This document shows positions 7,923 to 15,894 of a stretch of DNA of 16,014 bases, piece by piece. Location: the NCBI GenBank assembly GCA_013368325.1, contig JAACJK010000273.1, positions 1-16,014 on the forward strand, given 5' to 3'. Position 1 is the first letter of the stretch; each line of letters opens with the position of its first letter. Below the pieces are notes generated by a model, which was not told the origin of the DNA, did not search any database, and saw nothing but the letters and a program-made list of their open reading frames with translations. The stretch comes from Ephemerocybe angulata. Lineage: Eukaryota > Basidiomycota > Agaricomycetes > Agaricales > Psathyrellaceae. The position numbers and the translations under genes are program-made.

Positions 7923-8257
7923 ATACACGGCTTTATTTCGACGTCTACAGCGGACGCGATTAGTAGGACACGGGTTAAAAGGACTACGGGCTGAAGCGCA
8001 CCAGTTAGGTAGTCAATTTCAACATACTTTCTCCCAGGCGGTCCAAAGGTCGCTGCAAAAATCGGACAGGAGATAGTTGAATGGCATGGAGGATTTTCTT
8101 TGGAGTGCTGACTGGCCATGCTGGGGTTGTAGTTGCAGTCGAGATGCAAGGTGTCTGATTGATCGACCATCGGCAGCGTCGGCAGCGCCCGCGTAGATTT
8201 TCCAGCCCCTCATTTTTTGAGACCTCTTCAGGCCCAGTCTCCCACCAATCCTCGATT

Positions 8258-8779
8258 ATGTCGCAGCAAGATAAAGAAAACCACATCCCTGCTACCGTCA
8301 GCGGCGACGTCTCCACGCACGCGCAGCGCAATCCGCAGAAGCCAGTCATTCCTAGTCTCCCGTAGTCAGACTACAAAAAACTGATGTCGATCTTGGCATT
8401 CCCTTCAGTCATGGGACATCGTCATTCCTGTGCGGAAAAACTATGTCAAGCTCTCGGACGCTGAGAAGATTACCGCTGAAGCCAAGCGAAGGGACGGAAA
8501 CGAAAAGCGAGAGCTACTCTGAGTCGCCAACAACATCCGACTTTCCAAGGAGGAACAAACACTGGAAAGGAGGAGGTCGAGGCGAAGTACGCCGACGCGC
8601 CAAAGAAGACGAGGAAACCACGCAGTGACATTGGCGTGAAGCAGAAGGCCCAAGGGGAGGCGACTGGATCCCCATCATTCAAGAAGGCAAAGCCAACGAA
8701 GAAGAAGGCCGCCAAAGCGAAGGCTCTAGCAAGGATTCGTTCAGTTCTTTCTTCGGACGAGGACGAGGGTGCGGACTAG
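8258..8779 (+). pseudogene. Broken Lys-rich nuclear-type protein gene, related to the fragment at 12425-12626
   Basis: ATG at 8258 begins MSQQDKENHIPATVSGDV, open to TAG at 8363-8365. A second segment preceded by CCTTCAG (a plausible acceptor at 8408) reads WDIVIPVRKNYVKLSDAEK, then AEAKRRDGNEKRELL, and hits TGA at 8520. It continues in the same frame (VANNIRLSKEEQTLE), shifts frame near 8565-8570, and goes on as KEEVEAKYADAPKKTRKPRS and a Lys/Ala-rich stretch (KKAKPTKKKAAKAKALA) to an acidic end (SSDEDEGAD) and TAG at 8777-8779. One in-frame stop plus one frameshift make this a pseudogene. The basic-then-acidic C-terminus suggests a nuclear DNA-associated protein. The DAEK-x-A---RRKDG core recurs at 12525-12590, so the family is dispersed. 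Confidence 0.55.
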
Positions 8780-9376
8780 GGTGCGTACGCGCACATGTTC
8801 GCGGTATTGCATAGCAGAGGGCGGGGTGAACGGCGTTGCATAAACCTGTTGTATTGTACATATTGACAGCTTAAAGTGTTCTACTACACTCACTTTTGAA
8901 TGCTATCCTATCTCCTCTACCTATACTGGCTGTTGTGAAAGCTAAGGGCGCAGACCTAAGTGGGCTCGACAGCGAAGGTGGTGGTGGCAACGACGAGCTC
9001 GACCCAAACGACGACGAGCAGCCGTTTGATGGGGCCGTGACGTCAGGAGTCCATGGGCCGTCGGTCCCGTGAGGAAACCGCTTGGGACATGCCGAAAGTC
9101 GTCTGAGGAGGAGGAGGCCCTGGAGAGCTCAGGAATAACGAACAATTAACGGTCCAGTAGGATTTCTCGTCTAAACCGCGCTAATTAGCCGGGTAGGTGC
9201 ATCATATCTACGCGGCTATAGGCGACCGGGACGGAAGGATCAGGGGCGCCTGATCCTGACGTCGGGGATAAAACTTTCCCACTTTCAAGTGCCAGGAACA
9301 GTGCGGTCGACGACTCCCTCATGTGGTTTGCTTGACTGAGCACCGACATTGCACCGACAGCCCTTTGACACACGAC
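8780..9376. other. Intergenic; acidic ORF remnant and a short hairpin
   Basis: A plus-strand frame from 8941 to TGA at 9070-9072 encodes an acidic stretch (GLDSEGGGGNDELDPNDDEQ) without a start codon, possibly another exon relic of the same kind of protein as 8258-8779. Positions 9237-9256 form an 8-bp inverted repeat (GGATCAGG/CCTGATCC, 4-nt loop). A GATAAAAC element lies at about 9266, about 110 bp before the ATG of the MYND relic, and could be its old TATA-like region. Confidence 0.4.
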
Positions 9377-11432
9377 ATGCCTTTCGACTTGACGGATTAC
9401 GCCTCTCGTTTGCTGGAACGGACGAGAGTTGGCAATAATGGATCTTGCCCTCCCCCAGTGAGTTCACACCGCGCATCTGTATTGATGGGAGAACTCACCC
9501 CATATCCCTCATGTAGACCGTTCACCTGCCACCGATCCGTCTTGCTTTCCAAGAACACAATCCCCCCAGTTCGGAATGAGGATGATATGGCTCGTCTCAT
9601 GCGATGCTTCGATATGCGAGCACTACCTCCGCCAAAGCGCTTGTTGATGGGTCCCCCCTGGCTTTGGATAGCCTGACATCTGTCATCCATTCTCTTGATT
9701 CCCTATATGCCTTCCTATCGCGCTCCTCCACTCAGTTCAATACAGCCCTGCCAACCGCGAAAACGCTTTTGATCCACTGGCCGGACATCTTGAGCTGGGT
9801 TTGCTTCCTTGTATCCACCTTGGCACCCTGCTTGCAAGAATCGGACAAGGAGACGCTTTTTTATGTAGTCTCTCGCTTCGTCGTGGTATCTATCACCCTT
9901 CAGACTCGTTCGCCGCCTTCCCCGGAGTCATCCAGCTTTGTATGGACCTATGGGTTGATACAACCCCGCCAGCCTTCCACATCTTCCCTATGCTCACTCC
10001 ATTCAGGAAGACCTATGGGTTGATACCACCCCGCCAGCCTTCCACACCTTCTCTACGCTCACTCCATTCAGGAAGACCCTATCTGCCCCATCATTTGCCT
10101 AACACGTATGCTCGTCGAACGTCCCGTCACCCGTACCGCCCTCTTTGAACTCGTCAATGGAGGACACCAACAATCATTCGCTCAATGCATGGTCGATCGA
10201 CTCGCCATGTTGCGCGCAGGGGTAGCGAACTTTGGATGAATCAATTCTGGGTGATCAACGTCACAAGGGCACTGTACAAAATACTCCACTACTCCCTCCT
10301 CGACCCTGCCCTAGAAAACGTCCTTTCCAAATTACGACCCCTACGAATCTTTTTCGCATTTACGCCGAGACGTCTTCCATGGGATGGCGCTCGGGACACA
10401 CATCTCTGCCTCTGCAAGCTTTGATGACGGGCGAAGAGCATTTGACAAGCTGCTATCATCGTCCAGATGCATCAAGAGTATGTCGGACGCCGTCTCAGGA
10501 GATTGTTTCGGGTCATATTCAATCTTTACTCCAAAAGTTACCAACAACCTCCCACCTTCGAAGGACGAATTCAAGACTTCGCCATTGTGGTGGCAACGCA
10601 CACCATTCTTCACTCAGGTTACTCAAAGTTGGCGCGGGCCGTCGCTGCAGAATGGAAGCGCTCTACCTCAGAAGTGCAGTATTGCTTGACCTACCTGTCA
10701 GACGATGTGCCCTTGATCCACCTTATCGAAGCCTGGAGAGACGTTGTTACAAACCCCACCCTCATCAAGAACGATAAGAAGTTGTCACCTCGCAAGGCAC
10801 ATATCTGCCATTACATCAAGGTATGCTTCTGAACGACACTATCTTACTACTTTCCAACCAACACTTTTTGCAGTGTGCTCAAGCTGAACAGAGTTCTAGG
10901 CAAATCAAACGCTGTTCAACATGCCGAACGTGTTCTATTGCTCAAGGAGCTGTCAAACGGAGGACTGGCGCATACTTCATCGTTTAGAATGTGCTCCCTT
11001 CGACAACAGTAAGCTCTATTCAGTTTCAAATTGCTCTGAACCTTATCACTCACCCGTTAGTTAAAGGATCCTTCCCAGCGTCCTATCGCGCGCAGCTCGG
11101 ATTACATATGGAGAACATCTGCAACATTCAGAGTGGTACATTTGGTCCCACGTTGAAGAACGACCACCCCCGGTACATCGTTCTTATCAGGCTACATCCC
11201 TTCCCATTTCTTTGCCGCCATATCCAGGGAGAATTTCTGCTCAGACTATGTTGATTCTCCGGGCACAGTTCATTATGCTCAGAGGCTCCGGATATATACA
11301 TATCTCGACGAGTTTGAAACCCATTCCGACCGTGTAAAACTTGTGCATGGCCTATTCGTGTACGGGGTTGACATCGTTGGCGTTTTGGCCAGGTTTCACT
11401 ACAGCCCTGATGCTTCACCCAATTCTTCTTGA
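9377..11432 (+). pseudogene. Decayed MYND-type zinc-finger protein gene (Agaricomycete expanded family)
   Basis: Exon 1 (9377-9457) encodes MPFDLTDYASRLLERTRV and is followed by a 59-nt GTGAGT...TAG intron (9458-9516). Downstream, homologous-looking text is scattered over three frames: DGSPLALDSLTSVIHSLDSL and LIHWPDILSWVCFL (frame 1); FAAFPGVIQLCMDLWVD (frame 3, shift between about 9855 and 9900); a 65-bp duplication; MLVERPVTRTALFELVNGG; LWMNQFWVINVTRALYKIL; and IQDFAIVVATHTILH to HICHYIK. An intact 53-nt GTATGC...CAG intron (10821-10873) follows. Next come CAQA and KRCSTCRT, a one-base frame break at 10928-10930, then VFYCSRSCQTEDWRILHRLE and C, which is a MYND C-x3-C-x7-H-x3-C half. A 52-nt intron (11009-11060) precedes a C-terminal segment with one more shift near 11190 and ends at TGA 11430-11432. 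MYND fingers bind zinc and mediate protein contacts. Stops at 9577 and 9583 and the shifts make it non-functional unless they are sequencing errors. Confidence 0.7.
9945..10074. repeat. 65-bp tandem duplication inside the MYND relic
   Basis: Units 9945-10009 and 10010-10074, both starting GACCTATGGGTTGATAC and ending ACTCCATTCAGGAA, differ at four positions by eye. After the second unit the sequence restarts with GACCCTAT, a few bases of a third. A 65-bp gain is not a multiple of three, so the duplication by itself breaks the reading frame. Confidence 0.92.
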
Positions 11433-11439
11433 CTAGCCT

Positions 11440-11639
11440 TGTGGCTTCCAGGCACACTCCAAGGTCCTCCTCACCGGCTGCGGCTAGGCCACTTGACCTG
11501 GCGTAATCTAGATATTTTACTCCTGTAATTATACACATCATCCTTTGCTCGCTGTTTTATTTAGACCACATCAATCGAGCATCGACGGCGCCACTTCCGC
11601 TGCCCATCCTGCAAGTTCTTGGAAATTTCACGGGGGTTG
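11440..11639. other. No gene seen
   Basis: Sequence between the MYND relic and the hairpin-bearing element. No coding-like frame, repeat or structured RNA is recognised. Confidence 0.5.
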
Positions 11640-11930
11640 TTGGCGAGGCCGAGCCGAAGGTCGGCCTTCGGCTCGGCCTTCTTTGGAGAGAACGAAGGTG
11701 GGTGCGGAGTCGGCAAACGTGAAGTTCAGCTCTGCTTGACGAGCGGAGGACTTTGCCCGAGCCTCGGCCCTTTGCCGACGGCCGGATCCCTCTTTACTTT
11801 CGGTCCCACCGGGCGACGGGCGAAGGGCGGTAAGGGCCGAACATTTCTTTTGGGACACCAGCCGGCTTCGAACCACAGGCCTGTAATACCCGAATAAGTG
11901 GTCGAATTAGACCGGTAGTTGGGGGCAACC
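11640..11930. repeat. Hairpin-bearing repeat, possibly tRNA-derived (SINE-like) on the minus strand
   Basis: Positions 11646-11660 and 11665-11679 form a perfect 15-bp stem (AGGCCGAGCCGAAGG and its complement) around a TCGG loop. GGCCGAG/CTCGGCC words continue to about 11770. On the minus strand, 11875-11864 reads TGGTTCGAAGCC, a good pol III B box. About 35-45 nt upstream of it, CGGTCTAATTCGA resembles an A box apart from its first base. The T-stem pairs poorly and no full cloverleaf folds, so I do not call a tRNA gene. A degraded tRNA-derived SINE is the best guess. The ORFs here (11545-11897) reflect GC-rich composition only. Confidence 0.4.
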
Positions 11931-12424
11931 CACAGCTCTTAAGGAGAGGGGATTTTGGCGGATTCAGCCTGTTTCTGTAAATCGTCTGGGGCGGGGGCTC
12001 GGTTGGCGGATGAGCCGCTAGTCGTGTGGAGGTGCGTCGACGTCGCTCTGCCCGCCGTTGCTGTGCTTTGACTAGCGCTTAAGTATTGCCGCTTGGGCCT
12101 CCCTCGGCCGATTTGGACCCCAGGAGTCCGCCAAAGCTCGGCATAATGGCAAATGATACCTATTCGCCGCGCTGATGCATAGACTCGACTTTGAAAGCGG
12201 ACGATCTTCTCGGGCTCTCTTTATCTGGCGTTGTTCTCTTGATCGACTTGAATTTTGGGTGCGAGGGCACCAGAAAAAAGCACACTTAAGCATAGAAAAT
12301 CAATATAATTTCTCAGTTCTGGTTGACCTGACTTCCGATATCTAACAAAGCTCTAACCAAAAATCTCTCAACCAATCTACCGCTCAGAAATTCCCGCCAA
12401 GCTCCCTCAGCCGCTCCCCTTCCC
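11931..12424. other. No gene seen
   Basis: Mixed sequence with one CCTCGGCCGA word near 12100 and an AT-rich part around 12290-12350. The open minus frame at 12072-12293 has no recognised motif. CT-rich sequence from about 12360 could be the leader of the fragment at 12425. Confidence 0.45.
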
Positions 12425-12626
12425 CTCCCTCCGAGCCTTTTGACACCACTTCCACACGGGCTGCACGCAACCCTCTCAAAGAAATCATCCCACCACGCCG
12501 GGCTGCGACTCCCAGGTTATCACAGGCGACGCCGAGAAGGCTGCAGTCAAGATTGCCCGGGATGCTCGGAGGAAGGACGGTTACCTGTCCCCACCGCTAC
12601 CATTGTCCTGCACTTCGCGTCGCTAA
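12425..12626 (+). pseudogene. Second fragment of the KEN/DAEK family (related to 8258-8779)
   Basis: One frame reads EPFDTTSTRAARNPLKEIIP and PRRAATP. The frame then has to change, and a second frame reads SQVITGDAEKAAVKIARDAR followed by RKDGYLSPP to TAA at 12624-12626. The DAEK-A-...-A-RRKDG pattern matches VKLSDAEKITAEAKRRDG in the pseudogene at 8258. The fragment lacks the Lys-rich and acidic tail of the other copy. A CACAG just before GCGACGCC (12525) could be a former splice acceptor explaining the frame change. It is too short to be functional. Its end overlaps the stop codon of the minus-strand gene 12623-13305 by a few bases, so the two are convergent. Confidence 0.45.
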
Positions 12627-13305
12627 TGAATGCCAATCGCTAGATTGTGAATTTGTCTGAACGTACTGGAACTGCTAGCTTCTACTTCTGGAGTGCGGTC
12701 GCCCACAGGGCCAAGAGCCTCCTCTATGGCAGCTTCTAAATTTACCTTTGCCTCCCTGGATACAAGGTCACTGAACCAGCGTTAGTCTTCCTATGTGTCC
12801 TACCCAGAGGAAGTAGCACACACCTTCCAACAACCCAGGCAATGAGTGTGTCGTTCTCCGGCTTGAGGCTACCCAGTTCGTTCCTGGCAAAGAGGTAGTC
12901 GCCGTTCTTCATCTCAACGAGATCTACAGGTGTCTCGGTTAGAGATGCAGGGACGAAAGGGGATGGTCGCCTACCTTGGGCCTTTAGTTCATTCTGTTGG
13001 CCCTTCGGAATAGACATTCCGCTTTCGCGCTGATCTTCAGCCTCCATCCAAGCCACGCTCGGGATGACCTTGATGACGAAGGTGCGTCCGGGATTGGAGC
13101 TGGGATGGAGAGGGTGATACTGGACAGAATAGATTGGCGGAAGGCTCTGATCGCGGTCGGCCAGGGACAAGGGGACAAGATTCTGAGAAGGTTTGGCGGG
13201 CATGATGATGGAGGAATAAGTGAAACAGACGCTTGGGCCCACCCTCTGAATATACACTTCGGTTAGGGAGCGAGACGGTCGGAGGCGGGCTGCGACTGGT
13301 GACAT
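12623..13305 (-). CDS. Three-exon hypothetical protein gene (unrecognised)
   Basis: Minus-strand exons 13305-12975, 12923-12824 and 12770-12623 join in frame (579 nt, 192 aa). Intron 1 (12924-12974, 51 nt) has GTAGGC...CCTGTAG; intron 2 (12771-12823, 53 nt) has GTGTGT...GTTCAG with a GACTAAC-like branch site. Visible sequence includes LVPLSLADRDQSLPPIYSVQ, RTFVIKVIPSVAWMEAEDQ, then across junction 1 AQDLVEMKNGDYLFARNELG, KPENDTLIAWVVG, and an acidic Ser-rich tail (TPEVEASSSSTF) ending at TAG 12625-12623. Two in-frame starts are possible: ATG 13305, or ATG 13203 (MPAKPSQNLV), which would give 158 aa. There are no transmembrane segments and no recognised domain. Consistent phases and good splice sites make it the best-supported intact unknown gene here. 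Confidence 0.6.
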
Positions 13306-13607
13306 CAGCGAGAGGACTAGGCTGGACTATTTGCATTTTACTGACCTAACGGTCTGAGACGCCCTAAGATGTCTGAGAAGTATGTATCAGAGAACCGTCT
13401 AGAAATGCCGTCTACTCCAAAAGTTAAACATTACTGGTGCAAGGTCGAGCTTCAGGGCAGGAGGAAGCGCGAAGCTATCCTCAAAGCGAAGGTGCGGCCC
13501 AAGGATAATTCATAGAATCCACCTGTGGTCGGCGCAGTCTTCTGCCCATCCTTAAAGCTCTCCAACCCCATGCCCGTGTTCCTGCGGTGGCGGAAGCTTA
13601 CCTTTTG
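13306..13607. other. Intergenic spacer between two minus-strand genes
   Basis: About 300 bp with no coding-like frame. It would hold the 3' end of the 13608-14350 gene and the promoter of the 12623-13305 gene. No poly(A) signal or TATA box is convincing. Confidence 0.4.
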
Positions 13608-14350
13608 TCAGACTTCGTCGCCCCGAACCCATCGACAGGGCGCGTCTTCGACGCCAACGCGAGTCGTTCGCTTCGCCAATGAGCTCAAGCCTAGCGACGA
13701 CGGCGGAACAGTCAGTACTACGCCGAAGGTTATACTGACGAAATGAACTTACGGCTGCGCAACAACAGAACGTTGGGTATCCTGGCTTCGTGAGGGCTGG
13801 CTTTACCGAGGGGCGAATGTGGTCAGGCGCGTAGACAGCACGACGAGCTCGGGACTGTGAGTGCAGTCGAGTCAAAACGGTGGATAGGAGCGAGTAGAGT
13901 GGACTCGCTCACGTCGGGTTGCCGTCGAATTGTCGTCCACGCAGCGGGGGAAATCTTGCGTGTCCTTCATCGCGGTCTGTGAGCTGGTCAGTGTTGCCCG
14001 CTGCACAGAAAAGAATTCGCTCACAAGTGTGACAGCGATACTTCACTTCTGTGCTCACAAGCCAGGTGGCGAACGCAAAAAAGACCGGTATACCCGCCTC
14101 AAGGGCACCACGGCAGACGACAACCTTCGCATAACAACATTATCAGCCAATCTAATAACACCAACTAGCTTGGGATAACTCACCGGAGGTTGTCATCGTC
14201 GTCGCGGTGACGACCATGGGTAAAAAAGAAGGGATGGAGGGAGGGAGGGCTGGCGACCTGCAATTAAAGAAGGGGCGTGCCGTCAGTCCCGCTTGTGCCG
14301 GACAGTGTCTAGCAGACGACTCACCTCGAGCTCGTCGTTCTCGTCGTCAT
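13608..14350 (-). CDS. Six-exon small hypothetical protein gene (unrecognised)
   Basis: A phase-consistent minus-strand model has exons 14350-14325 (ATG, MTTRTTSS), 14257-14184, 14097-14059, 14000-13913 (GNTDQLTDRDEGHARFPPLR), 13854-13807 (PELVVLSTRLTTFAP) and 13734-13608 (ITFGVVLTVPPSSLGLSSLA, ending WVRGDEV and TGA). Total 402 nt, 133 aa. Introns are 67, 86, 58, 58 and 72 nt, with GTGAGT, GTGAGT, GTGAGC, GTGAGC and GTAAAG donors. Exons 4 to 6 join most convincingly; the second intron's acceptor (CTTGAG) is the weakest choice. No domain is recognised. Two TGACGTCA sites lie about 135-180 bp upstream of the start. The other frames in the same exons stop or change composition at the junctions. 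Confidence 0.42.
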
Positions 14351-14485
14351 CGAGAACGACGACAAAACGAAGACAGGGCGGAATGGTGGAGACGAGGAAA
14401 AGGCGGAGGAGATCGATGCCGGATTGGTGTGCGGAACTATTTACTCTTATCTAATCTATCCGGAAGGCAGATAAGGTCGCGTGAA

Positions 14486-14542
14486 TGACGTCATTAAAAG
14501 GCTACTTGTGAGAGTTTAGCCGTTCATTGACGTCATTAAAAG
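14486..14542. promoter_or_regulatory. Pair of TGACGTCA (CRE-type) sites in a repeated 15-mer
   Basis: TGACGTCATTAAAAG occurs exactly at 14486-14500 and 14528-14542, 42 bp apart (about four helical turns). Its core TGACGTCA is the full palindromic site bound by ATF/CREB-type bZIP factors in fungi. The pair lies upstream of the minus-strand gene that starts at 14350, and may be part of its promoter. This placement is an inference. Confidence 0.5.
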
Positions 14543-15140
14543 AGAGTACGGCCGAGACCTCGGTTCGGTTGCTGCAGTGCCTGGAAAACGACAACCCAGT
14601 TGTGTGTCCAGTTATGAGTTATCCACGTCACATTTGTGTGGAGGAAAAACGGCGGGAGCTTGGGCCTGTATGGACAGTTAACCGAATTTCCCCGTGCCGC
14701 GAGCAATTGGATACTTTGTCCCTAGTGTCGCGAGCGTCTAAAGAAAGTTTGACGAGCACAAACAGCCGTCGTGACTAGAAGTTTGATAGTCTGCCGCTCT
14801 TCTTTCAGGACACACAAAGCAGAGAAGACTAGTAGGCGCAGAAAATAGTCAGATAAAAATTGTGATGTTACAAATTCAATGTTTGACTGTACAGCAGAAT
14901 CAATCCACCAGACGTCCAAGTCCCCTGCAATCCACGGTCAAGTTGCTCACGCTGAGGAACCATTCGCACTGAATCTCGAACGGATAGTATCAGCCAGCCC
15001 CTCCATACTTATAACGCCCAACTTCCACCGGATACCATTCCATGCGCTCAAGATCCTCCAGCGTTGGCTGGAGCGGCAAAGTCAAAATATTGAGAGGCCT
15101 GTAAGTGCCAGTGGAGCGGTAAGGTGACCACTGTGCCCGC
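14543..15140. other. No gene seen
   Basis: A TACGGCCGAG word near 14548 belongs to the scattered GGCCGAG family. The plus frames at 14527-14778 and 14879-15127 lack motifs. The part next to 15141 is probably the 3' untranslated region of the sirtuin gene. Confidence 0.45.
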
Positions 15141-15894
15141 TCATACTGATACCTCCGACTCGGTCCCGCTGTACAGCCAAGACTCGGAGTCTTCCACTGC
15201 CTCTGCAAGAGCGGGGACGCGTCGAGTGGGGAAACCGGGAGCTCCATAAACTTGGTCGTGCTGCGCCGTGACGACGAAGGGGAGGGCGTGATAGGCAATG
15301 GGGGCGGGCATCTCTGGCGGCGCTTCGGCCTTCTTCTGACCGTCCTCATCCTCCCCACGAGCTGGATTCGCACCATTTCTCGCCGCCCTCGTCGCGCCTC
15401 TTTTCTTCAGACTGGCCTGCGTTGAGGGAGGCGGATATATAGGCTTCGACCTTGCCATCTCCATCCGAAGGTTCACTTGCCGCTGCAATTTCCTCTTCCC
15501 CCTTCTCTTCCTCTCCGACGCCAGCTCCTTCGCCTTCATCTCCTTCCTGATCTCATCCCTCAACATCTCAGCAAATGTCTGGGCATCACCCTGCACCCAC
15601 GCGTCGAATACGCCCTCCCACTCCCGCGTCCCGACCGGAAAGTCAAGATTGAGGTACACCGCCTTCATAGGTGCAGGAGGAGGATCCTCGTCGATCGAGG
15701 GCGAATGGCGGGAAGAATGATTCGGCGTCGTTGATCCCGACCCTGACGCTTCTTCCCTTATCGAAGACCCTGCACAACGCGATCGCACTGCTTTGGCGAA
15801 CTCGCGTACCATTCTCTTCGTCCCCGGTATCCGGAGACTCGTCCCAACCACCAAGATAAAATCAGCTCCCCCACGTCCCTTCCCTTCGATGATC
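15141..15894 (-). CDS. HST3/HST4: Sirtuin, Hst3/Hst4-type NAD-dependent histone deacetylase, 3' exon (partial)
   Basis: The exon begins at 15894 after an ATAG acceptor (two bases of the first codon lie in the previous exon) and encodes 250 aa to TGA at 15141. Residues 10-27 read ADFILVVGTSLRIPGTKR, the conserved sirtuin GTSL strand-loop of the NAD-binding Rossmann fold. It is followed by MVREFAKAV and, after a Ser/Asp-rich insert, VYLNLDFP (79-86), where the conserved Asn that contacts NAD is expected; REWEGVFDAWVQGD follows. Hst3/Hst4 enzymes remove acetyl groups from histone H3 lysine 56 in the nucleus after replication. A basic cluster (ERKRRGKRKLQRQ, about 127-139) is a likely nuclear localisation signal. 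The long C-terminal extension is acidic and low in complexity. The catalytic His and zinc cysteines must lie in upstream exons outside the window. The assignment to Hst3/Hst4 rather than another sirtuin class rests on remembered similarity of this region. Confidence 0.8.

Noticed and set aside
8020..8290. Head-to-head gene pair starting MASQHSKEN (minus) and MSQQDKEN (plus)
   Set aside because: The resemblance covers only a few residues and is not supported downstream; probably coincidence.
11855..11935. Minus-strand tRNA gene
   Set aside because: The B box is good, but the T-stem and anticodon stem do not pair and there is no acceptor stem; kept only as a SINE-like candidate.
14527..15127. 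Plus-strand ORFs 14527-14778 and 14879-15127
   Set aside because: No motifs or exon logic; the first starts inside the duplicated TGACGTCA 15-mer and the second abuts the sirtuin 3' end.
15477..15859. Plus-strand ORFs opposite the sirtuin exon
   Set aside because: Antisense shadows of a clearly coding minus-strand exon.
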